Part shown: positions 1-6,400 of the stretch, one piece after another
Layout of the letters: each line of letters opens with the position of its first letter
Position numbering within the stretch: position 1 is the first letter of the stretch
From: JBQTJN01 sp052387095
GTDB taxonomy: Bacteria; Pseudomonadota; Alphaproteobacteria; Micavibrionales; Micavibrionaceae
Reading direction: 5' to 3'
DNA length: 37,229 nucleotides
Assembly: GCA_052387095.1 (NCBI GenBank)
Contig: JBQTJN010000008.1
Coordinates: 1-37,229 of the forward strand
Notes under the pieces: model-generated
Seen by the model: only the letters and a program-made list of their open reading frames with translations
Databases searched by the model: none
What the model was told of the DNA's origin: nothing
Program-made: the position numbers and the translations under genes

Positions 1-71
1 TCTTGACTATCCTGGATTGACCGACGCAATGCCTCTGTCGTGCGGGCGCACTTGTGTAATACCTGTCCCAT
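1..71 (-). CDS. IS481-type transposase, N-terminal 23 codons only
   Basis: The visible 23 codons start with MGQVLHKCARTTEALRRSIQ, which I recognise as the conserved beginning of IS481/IS3-like transposases; in full-length members this leads into a helix-turn-helix that ends in a KTVAKW-like segment and then an rve (DDE) integrase core. The start ATG at 71 is preceded on the minus strand by GGAGGGAG, a strong ribosome binding site. The product would cut and rejoin DNA at the element's ends. The rest of the gene, including all catalytic residues, lies outside the window, so it is unknown whether it is intact. Confidence 0.75.
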   Translation of the reverse strand, partial: MGQVLHKCARTTEALRRSIQDSQ

Positions 72-127
72 AACTTCTCCCTCCGTAAATGGCAATACTC
101 TATACCATCACAAAATGGGACTAAACA
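1..127 (-). mobile_element. Left end of an IS481-family insertion sequence (continues outside the window)
   Basis: The transposase start at 71 and its upstream leader mark the end of an insertion sequence that runs out of the window. The exact terminus cannot be fixed without the other inverted repeat. On the minus strand the sequence beginning TGTTTAGTCCC at 127 is the best candidate, because IS481 ends usually start with TGT and the interrupted secreted-protein frame stops looking like its family there. A second TGT begins at 112. No target-site duplication can be checked because only one end is visible. Confidence 0.6.
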
Positions 128-376
128 GCTACCATCTTCTTGCTCGGCGGAAAGTTCTATAGCCGTATTCCAATACGCGGTTGGGCTATAGCCAAGCTCC
201 AGCGCGTATTCCCGCCTATCAGAACCTTGAGAATCATCATACATCTCCCAGACCATACCCGACTCTATGCTCCACTCGCCCTGCTCCACATCCGGCGAAC
301 TGACAGACAACACGCTTGCAAAGCAGGGTGTAGGTATCAACAATAACAGCAGAAAAACTAAACTGAGTTCTTTCAT
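128..376 (-). pseudogene. Secreted protein gene truncated by the insertion sequence
   Basis: The frame from ATG 376 starts with a clear signal peptide: Met-Lys-Glu, a Leu-rich core, and a cleavage site after CFA at about residue 20. What follows (SSPDVEQGEWSIES, then LGYSPTAYWNTAIELSAEQE) resembles the first strands of a family of alphaproteobacterial outer-membrane-type proteins that read 'SP.VE.GEWE.E...' and 'GYG.T.WW.TE'. That assignment is from memory. After about 83 residues the resemblance ends at the likely insertion-sequence end, so the remaining barrel is missing from this side. The frame stays open across the junction to the window edge. A weak GGAG lies upstream of the start. The gene sits directly behind the htpX remnant, in the same reading frame. 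Confidence 0.5.
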
Positions 377-404
377 GGCCCGGAGTAACTCCAGGGATTG
401 GGGC

Positions 405-778
405 GGCTTCCGCCTCACGCTCATTGAGAGAATATCCATGAGCCTTGTATTGACCGCAACAGCGGCATTTTGCGGGTTGCGGCCTGTAGCGAAAGCGTTG
501 GGCTGGGGGCTGTGGATGATGAAGACGCGCGGCATCGGCAGACCAGCCCGCATCGCCAGATTATGTGTCATCTGATAAAGCTTCCCTTCATGGATTTGGC
601 GCGCTCCATACATTTTCAGGACGATTTTATCCGAAAACCAAGAGGAGCCGATATTCATCGCGGCAGCAATCACAAGGGCGATTACCATGCCCGACTGCCC
701 ACCGATGGCCCAGCCCGCCCAGCCAAAGAGGGCCGTTAAACCGGCTAGAAGAATGAAGGTCTTGGTGAAATTCCACAT
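405..778 (-). pseudogene. htpX: htpX remnant (M48 membrane protease) lacking its catalytic domain
   Basis: The reading frame from ATG 778, with a strong AGGAGG two bases short of an ideal spacing, matches the N-terminus of protease HtpX: start MWNFTKTFILLAGLTALFGW, two membrane helices (residues about 5-20 and 25-45), and the motif SPQPNAFATGRNPQNAAVAV near residues 90-110. HtpX is an inner-membrane zinc protease that degrades misfolded membrane proteins. Normal members are about 280-300 aa and continue with LSxREVEAVLAHELAH. Here the frame shifts after MDILS; EREAEA is still readable in another frame (422-405), and then homology stops just before the HExxH zinc motif. No active site remains, so this is a truncated gene. 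Its ribosome binding site is intact, and a membrane stub could still be made. Confidence 0.8.
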
Positions 779-1097
779 CTGATCCTCCTGGTAAAGCTTC
801 AAATACTTCACAAGTGAATCAAAAGGTTAGCCCGCACTCAACCCTGTTCCGATTTTTAAAAAAGACAGTAAGGGTTTTCCCCGTTTTGATCATAAAAAAA
901 TAGAGCCGGAAACCATTGGGAACGTTAAATTCCGAACAGGAAGGCGTATCTTTCCAGGTGAAAGCGCGGCGCTGAAATTATCTTCATATTTTGTCTGTTT
1001 GCCGTTTGCCGCATCGAGCCAGATTCAGCAAAGATTTCGCATTGAATTCCCCCGGCCCTGCGCTTTGCGTTTCCAAAGAGCTGGGAATTTTTATTTT
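779..1097. other. Intergenic stretch without a recognisable gene
   Basis: This 319-base gap separates the htpX remnant's start from the end of the third prepilin gene. It must hold the old htpX promoter (minus strand). I see no convincing -35/-10 pair, no clear stem-loop terminator and no RNA gene. A minus-strand frame from about 1203 to 925 runs from the end of the pilin gene into this gap, but it looks like an accidental frame. Confidence 0.6.
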
Positions 1098-2615
1098 TCA
1101 GGGCACCAGGGTACACTGGCAGCGGTAGGACCCGGGCGGCGGCCTGGTCCCGTCGGGCGGCGGTACCGGACCGCAGAGGGTTATGGCCCCCGGAATAAGG
1201 CAAATTTCTCCCAGGCCTTCGGCGCCGTTAGCCGTGCTGGTAGAGCCGATGGACGTCCAAACATATTCGCCGCTCACCCCGCACGACCCCGTCACCGGCC
1301 CGGCGGTCCAGGCGCCGGACGTGCAGGTATAGGTGACGCTCGCGGTGGCCGGGGCCGGCGCGTTGAAGGTGAATGTCGCGCCGCCGGCACTGAAGGGCAG
1401 GTCATACGTGGTGCCGCACAGGTTCGCGTCCTGTTGAGGGCAATTCGCTATCGGGGTCGTGCAGCGCGGTTCGAGATCGATCACCACCGGATAATTTGGC
1501 GGGCAGCAGACAAGAGCATCGCCCTCGATGCCGATCGCGATGCGGCCGGGCGGGCAGGGGGCGCTTGGCAGAATGATGGGCTGGCAAATAACCTCATTGC
1601 CCTCGATCGCGACCGCGATTTTGCCCGGGTCGCAGGTGTTGCGGAAGGGCGAGCCGTCCACGGCGACGCCGGCGGTCTCGGCATCGCCGCCGACGAATTC
1701 CGGCGGCATGCAATTCCCGCCCGCGTTATCGCAGTAAAGCCCGGCATCGAGGCGCTGCGCCGTCAGGCCGCCATTGACATGCAGGCGCTCCTCCGGATCC
1801 TTGATGCCGATCCCGACATTGCCGGGATTGATGTTCCTGATTTTGGGGGAGTTCTCGGCAATGGGCTCCCACAGCGGCCCGCCTTTATAGACAAAGGCCC
1901 TGGCAATGTCGTCATTGAACGTAGCCGCGTTATCGCTGGCCAGGCCGCTCAGGAAGATGGCATCATCGCCGTCGCAGTTTTCGTTTTCAACCGCCGGCGG
2001 CGGCGGGCAGGCTCCGACGAGGACTCCCTCCGGCGTGTAGGCGCCGCTGCCGTTTCTGCCGTGGCTGACAAGAGCGATATGCGCGGTGCCCGGCTGCGCC
2101 AGGATCGAATTGCCGTTTTCATCGTTCAAGAAAATCGCGCCAAAGGCATCGTTATAGGACGTGATGGCGGGGTTGGTCAGTCTTTGAGTCACGGCGTAGG
2201 TCAGTCTATGGCCCCACCCGTCCCGCGCCGTGTCCGGGCTGATGTCCAGATCCAGGCCATCGTCGGTCGCCGGGTCGCTGTCGGGGTCGAGAAGCGTGGC
2301 GAAGGGGACGGCGCCGGTGAGAACCGGCTCCCCGCCGCGGCCCGGCGTTGCGGTCGGCGGCAGGCCGCAGTTGCTGCGCCCGTAACCGGGATCGCCGCGT
2401 CCGGCGGCGGGGTCGGCGGGGCAGGGATAATATTTATGTTTATCCTGGAATTTTACCAGCGCGTCATCGAGCGACGCGATCGCCTCCACCGTCTGCATCC
2501 GCGCGCCCTGCATGCCGTAGAGGCGGTAGGCCGCCAGAAGCCCGCCCGCTATCCCGCCGAAGATGATCAGCACGAGGGAGAGTTCGATGATGGTGAAGCC
2601 TGCGTTTTTTTTCAT
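1098..2615 (-). CDS. Large prepilin-like protein C (type IV pilin/pseudopilin N-terminus, modular C-terminus)
   Basis: This 505-aa protein starts with a class III signal, MKKNAG|FTIIELSLVLIIFGG: prepilin peptidase would cut after Gly6, and Glu is at mature position 5. A globular part with YYPCPADPAAG (about residues 62-73) follows. Next come a VGIG...P..RLHVNG segment (about 265-285, at 1740-1830), an LYC...GGNCMPP motif, and two CxPG....GIEG...C modules (1497-1645). The C-terminal 110 residues form a Cys-rich tail that looks like a sushi-type module. It is the last gene of a three-gene prepilin operon, 25 bases after the preceding stop, with AAGGA upstream of the start. Ordinary pilins are 130-200 aa, so this is more likely a minor or tip pilin exposed outside the cell. 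That function is inferred. Confidence 0.75.
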   Translation of the reverse strand: MKKNAGFTIIELSLVLIIFGGIAGGLLAAYRLYGMQGARMQTVEAIASLDDALVKFQDKHKYYPCPADPAAGRGDPGYGRSNCGLPPTATPGRGGEPVLTGAVPFATLLDPDSDPATDDGLDLDISPDTARDGWGHRLTYAVTQRLTNPAITSYNDAFGAIFLNDENGNSILAQPGTAHIALVSHGRNGSGAYTPEGVLVGACPPPPAVENENCDGDDAIFLSGLASDNAATFNDDIARAFVYKGGPLWEPIAENSPKIRNINPGNVGIGIKDPEERLHVNGGLTAQRLDAGLYCDNAGGNCMPPEFVGGDAETAGVAVDGSPFRNTCDPGKIAVAIEGNEVICQPIILPSAPCPPGRIAIGIEGDALVCCPPNYPVVIDLEPRCTTPIANCPQQDANLCGTTYDLPFSAGGATFTFNAPAPATASVTYTCTSGAWTAGPVTGSCGVSGEYVWTSIGSTSTANGAEGLGEICLIPGAITLCGPVPPPDGTRPPPGSYRCQCTLVP

Positions 2616-2640
2616 TTCTGAAGCGATCCTTTTCCCATCT

Positions 2641-5025
2641 CTACTGATTTATGCACGGATAGGAATTAATAGGTGGCTCCCAGGCGGTGAGACCGCCGCC
2701 GGGACAGATTCCTTCACGACTATGCGCCGTAAGGGCGGGCGCCACGCCGCATATTCTTGTGAACGTCATGGGCGTGCACGTTGGCGTGCATGTGCATGTG
2801 TTAAAGTCAAATATGCCTGCGATTCCCGTTTCATCCCAGACCGACTCACCTTCACGGTTTGCCGGGCATGGAGAGCCGTCATCTGCATTTTCTGCAACAG
2901 GATAAGGTCCGGGGTTAAAGTTGCTTGTGGACTGGTTGATCCATGTGCAGCTTCCTAGCGGCGGCGCGCACACATTCCAGTTCGTGGTTCTTCCTCCAAC
3001 GGAAACATTTAAAGGCGCGGCCGGATAGCTTATTGCAGAGCTGCGGCCGGTCCAGGCAACGACTATAGAACTGTTCACAACGACATCGTCCGTCGGATCA
3101 AACAACGCATAGGGCACGACGACGCCATTGGTAAAGTCGGCGCCGAGCATGTAAATCTGCCAGCCGACGCTGTTATCGTAGCTGTTGGAACTCCAGCTTG
3201 TCGTTGTCCAGGGATTATTCTGAATCAGCGTGTTCGATGCATCGTAGAATTTTACGCCCGTACCGCTAACCTCCGCCTTGAGGCTGCCGATTTCGAACAA
3301 ATATGGGGAAGAGCTCGAAAATGCGAGCGAGGCACCATTAGGCTGAGTGACTTCAAGTCTGAATGCAACCTCGTAGGTATTGTCGGTTTGATGTTTGACA
3401 ACAAGCATATACCGGACTTCAGCATTGGGCCCGCTATTACCTGGCTGATTCTGATTCCCGCCGCCGCCGGTCCCCGCGGTCGCGTCGGTGCCTGCCGCGC
3501 AGGACGAACCGCCGGGCACGCATAAATCCGTTATCACCCACGGGCCCCAGGGATCGCCCGCGCAGGCCCGTGTTCTTGTCCGCTCAATCGAACCGGTAGA
3601 GCCGGCGGGGCAAACCAAAGGTTCCGTCTCCGTTTCCGGCGTGCAACCCGGGCACGGGCCGCTGGTGCTGACCATGTTCCATGTATTGATATTGCAGCGG
3701 TAGAGCGCATCGACGTCGATATCGGGGGGTGGAAAATTTGCCGTGACAGTGGCCTCATCGCCGTCAACGCCCGCCGGCAGGCTTCGCGGCTGTGCGCAGA
3801 CATTGACCGGCGTCACGGAACAGCCCGGGGATCCGCCGCCGGGGCTGCAGATCAGCGTGCCGTCGGGATTGATGCCGGTGACAAACTCACCCGGATCGCA
3901 GAGGGCCAGGAGTTCGTCCGTGCAGATGGGCGCGCCGCCTGCTATGCCCTGCATGTAACGGCCCGGCGGGCATTCCATGCCGAAGCCGTCGGCGATCAGG
4001 CCGGAAATCGACTGAGTTAAAAAACAATTCACCGCGGAATCCGTGCAAAGATGGGCTGCTTCGATCCGCCCCTCCACGGCGCCTGCGCGGATCACGCCCG
4101 TCGTGTACAGGCCCGGCGTGCCGGCGGGGGGCAGAGGCAGCACGTCGCCGACGACAATGGCACCCTTGGGTTTCTGGTGGATATGAAGGGGGTTGGCCTC
4201 GGCCAGTTGCCACAAGGGCACGTCTTTTTCGGTATAGAAGGTGGTGACATCGTCAAAGGCCGATGCGCCGGAGCCGGTGCTGGTTTCGGCGGCGGTGAAA
4301 ACGGCGTCCGGGCTGGTTGCAATGTTGCAAGTGGTGTTGGCCAGTTCAAGCGGGCTGCCGGTGCAGGTCAATTGTGTGCCGGCCCTGGTATAGGCGCCGG
4401 CACGGTTGCGGCCCGGGCTGACGACGAAGAAATGCGCGGACCCCGGCGGATTCAGGATGCTGCCCGCCGCCGTGCCCCTTATATCGAGGCCGCCGGTCGA
4501 CGGAGCAAACCCGTCGGCGAAGGCGAGATGGTCGGTCACGGCATAGAGGATACGGTTGCCGTAATTGTCGTAGGCCTGCTCCTCGTCCAGCCCCAGCTGG
4601 CGGAACGGGATGAAGCCGACCTGGATAGTGGGGGTGCCGCTTGGAACGAAGGTGCCGGTGCGGTCCGTGAAAGCCAATCCTGTACGCACGCTGCTTTCCG
4701 CGCAAAGACCGCCGCCGGGCGCGCACGAGCCGGCCGGCGGCGTGACAGCGCGCTGCTCCCGTCCGTATTCGGGGTCGGTGCGCGCGGCGCTTAAGGATGC
4801 CGGCGAAGGATATCTTCCCCATTGCAGGCGGAAAGCACCGATGGCGTCGGAAATTTGCGCAATATTTTCGGCTGTTTTTTTAATGTCCTGTCGCTGGACA
4901 TACTGGGAATATAAGGGAACGGCCCCCGCGACGATCACGCCGATGATCATGATCGCCAGCGACATCTCAGTCAGGGTGAAGCCGCTGATCCGGCGGATTA
5001 ATTTTTTCATGGAATGAGTGCGCAT
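2641..5025 (-). CDS. Very large prepilin-like protein B with TSP1-like segment
   Basis: From the start at 5025 the protein is about 794 aa. The leader MRTHSMKKLIRRISG is cut before FTLTEMSLAIMIIG, with Glu at mature position 5. I prefer 5025 because AGCAGGA precedes it at a good distance. The alternative start at 5010 forms an ATGA overlap with the upstream stop but has no ribosome binding site; a longer frame to 5076 is unlikely. The globular domain has RYPSPAS instead of YPCPADP. Then come an LCTDSAVNCF motif (about 4005-4060) and two CxPG modules (3835-3980). A segment resembling a thrombospondin type 1 repeat, GSIERTRTRACAGDPWGPW, follows (about 3495-3660). The last roughly 280 residues are Gly/Ser/Asn-rich, with beta-sandwich-like character and many Cys near the end. 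A long surface-exposed pilin-tip adhesin is plausible; the function is inferred. Confidence 0.72.
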   Translation of the reverse strand: MRTHSMKKLIRRISGFTLTEMSLAIMIIGVIVAGAVPLYSQYVQRQDIKKTAENIAQISDAIGAFRLQWGRYPSPASLSAARTDPEYGREQRAVTPPAGSCAPGGGLCAESSVRTGLAFTDRTGTFVPSGTPTIQVGFIPFRQLGLDEEQAYDNYGNRILYAVTDHLAFADGFAPSTGGLDIRGTAAGSILNPPGSAHFFVVSPGRNRAGAYTRAGTQLTCTGSPLELANTTCNIATSPDAVFTAAETSTGSGASAFDDVTTFYTEKDVPLWQLAEANPLHIHQKPKGAIVVGDVLPLPPAGTPGLYTTGVIRAGAVEGRIEAAHLCTDSAVNCFLTQSISGLIADGFGMECPPGRYMQGIAGGAPICTDELLALCDPGEFVTGINPDGTLICSPGGGSPGCSVTPVNVCAQPRSLPAGVDGDEATVTANFPPPDIDVDALYRCNINTWNMVSTSGPCPGCTPETETEPLVCPAGSTGSIERTRTRACAGDPWGPWVITDLCVPGGSSCAAGTDATAGTGGGGNQNQPGNSGPNAEVRYMLVVKHQTDNTYEVAFRLEVTQPNGASLAFSSSSPYLFEIGSLKAEVSGTGVKFYDASNTLIQNNPWTTTSWSSNSYDNSVGWQIYMLGADFTNGVVVPYALFDPTDDVVVNSSIVVAWTGRSSAISYPAAPLNVSVGGRTTNWNVCAPPLGSCTWINQSTSNFNPGPYPVAENADDGSPCPANREGESVWDETGIAGIFDFNTCTCTPTCTPMTFTRICGVAPALTAHSREGICPGGGLTAWEPPINSYPCINQ

Positions 5026-6218
5026 ATGATCTGTCCTGCTGAATCGAATCCTATCACATATTGTCCGGGGGCGCACGAGCCGGCGGAGCCGGGCGGGAAG
5101 GTCGGGCCGCAGGTCACTTCGGATCGGGCGATGCCGTTCATGCCCCGGTTCACGCCCGTTTCACAATTCATGCCGGATTCCGCGCCGCCTATGGCCGCCG
5201 GCGAAAAGCAGTTACTGCCGCTTGGATCGCATACGCGCGGCGAATGCGCCTCGCCCCGGTAGGCGGCGGGATTAACCGGATCCGGCGTGGCTCTGACATT
5301 GCCGACGACGTCGATCGCCGGCACGGCCACGCCGGCAATCATCGCATCGAAGGGAGCGTCCGTATTGATGCCGATGCCGGGCGTGGCGCTTCTGACATTG
5401 TCCGAGCTCGCCACCGCTTCCCAGATCCGGGCAGGGACGGATGTCTGGGTATAGACGAGGTCGTCATAATAGAGACTGCCGGCTGTTTCGGAATGCGCGC
5501 AAAGATCGGGTGTGAAAATATGGTTGCTGTCGTCGCAGTTCTGGCTTTCCAGGGTGGATGCAGCGCATGTTCCTGTCGGGACAGCTTGCGGCGTGACGGC
5601 GCCCAGCCCGTTCGTTCCCAGCGAGATCACAATGTAATGCCCTGCATCAGGAAGGAGCGAGGCTCCCGAACTGCATGTTTTTTGACCGGTAACGGGATCG
5701 GTCGTCTGGGTATAGCCGATGAGCTCCAGCGATCCGCTGGCCGTCATCGGCGTCGCCGCGGTTCTTGACTGATTGGTGGATACGGCATATTTCAATTTCC
5801 GCTGCCAGCCGTCGAGAGCGGCGTTCGCGGAAATCTTCAGCGTGGCGAACGGCACGCTGCCGGCCAAAGCCAGGGGCCCGCTATCCAGAGCAGCCGCGCA
5901 TGCTTCTTGTCCGGCTGCAGGTAGATTAAAGTCCAAGCCCGGATCGGCCGGGCAGGGATAGCGGCCGTTTTCAAAATAGAATTCCGCAATCACGGCATTG
6001 ATGAGCTTGATATTCTCTCTGGTGATTTCGGCGTTCCTGCCGGCCTTCCAGGCCTGGTAGGACTGAAGGGCGGGCACAGCCAGAAGGCCGACAACCGTCA
6101 GCACGATTGCCAGATCGATCAGAGTCATACCGCCCTGATTTCGCTTCTTTTTTTTATGACTTAAATTTCCGTTCACGCTCATCTTGCCATTATACATCGG
6201 CGAGGTATGCACATACAC
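5007..6218 (-). CDS. Prepilin-like protein A, first gene of the prepilin operon
   Basis: This 403-aa protein carries a basic leader (HKKKKRNQGG) before MTLIDLAIVLTVVGLLAVPA at residues 31-50. Prepilin peptidase would cut after Gly30. Mature position 5 is Asp35 rather than the near-universal Glu. A RYPCPADPGLDFN motif, GSVPFATLK and DGWQRKLKYAV follow in the globular domain. The C-terminal part repeats the operon's pattern: PGIGINTDAPF, VCDPSGSNCF and one closing CAPGQYVIGF...IICALIP module that ends the protein, so there is no extra tail as in B and C. The start at 6218 has GAAAGGG upstream; 6182 is an alternative. The stop region overlaps the start of gene B. It is likely part of a type II secretion or type IV pilus-like fibre. 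Confidence 0.72.
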   Translation of the reverse strand: MYVHTSPMYNGKMSVNGNLSHKKKKRNQGGMTLIDLAIVLTVVGLLAVPALQSYQAWKAGRNAEITRENIKLINAVIAEFYFENGRYPCPADPGLDFNLPAAGQEACAAALDSGPLALAGSVPFATLKISANAALDGWQRKLKYAVSTNQSRTAATPMTASGSLELIGYTQTTDPVTGQKTCSSGASLLPDAGHYIVISLGTNGLGAVTPQAVPTGTCAASTLESQNCDDSNHIFTPDLCAHSETAGSLYYDDLVYTQTSVPARIWEAVASSDNVRSATPGIGINTDAPFDAMIAGVAVPAIDVVGNVRATPDPVNPAAYRGEAHSPRVCDPSGSNCFSPAAIGGAESGMNCETGVNRGMNGIARSEVTCGPTFPPGSAGSCAPGQYVIGFDSAGQIICALIP

Positions 6219-6249
6219 ACCCTTTCACTATATATTTTAGAGAAGATTA

Positions 6250-6279
6250 TTTAAAATTTTATTAAGATTTATATGTAAA
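6250..6279 (-). promoter_or_regulatory. Possible promoter of the prepilin operon
   Basis: The gap 6219-6400 is strongly AT-rich on the prepilin side. Reading leftwards, TTTACA (6279-6274) is followed after 18 bases by TTTAAA (6255-6250), a 5/6 and 4/6 match to sigma70 boxes, and the first prepilin start lies about 32 bases further on. In such AT-rich DNA the match could be chance. Confidence 0.3.
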
Positions 6280-6400
6280 TTTTACGAGATATTTCGTTCA
6301 AATCTCGTCCTTTGCTTAAAAGGTGCCAGGCTTTTGATCTGTTTCGGAATGATGTCACCGGAGACCCCAAGTGTCGGAATTTCCAAAGTCGAAAAAACCC

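Noticed and set aside
925..1203. Minus-strand frame overlapping the end of prepilin C and the gap behind it
   Set aside because: No ribosome binding site and no family resemblance. It is in a different frame from the pilin and overlaps its Cys-rich tail.
999..2621. Long plus-strand open frame (540 codons) opposite prepilin C
   Set aside because: It is Arg/Ala/Gly-rich with no recognisable motif and lies entirely over a clear prepilin gene. High GC keeps the antisense frame open.
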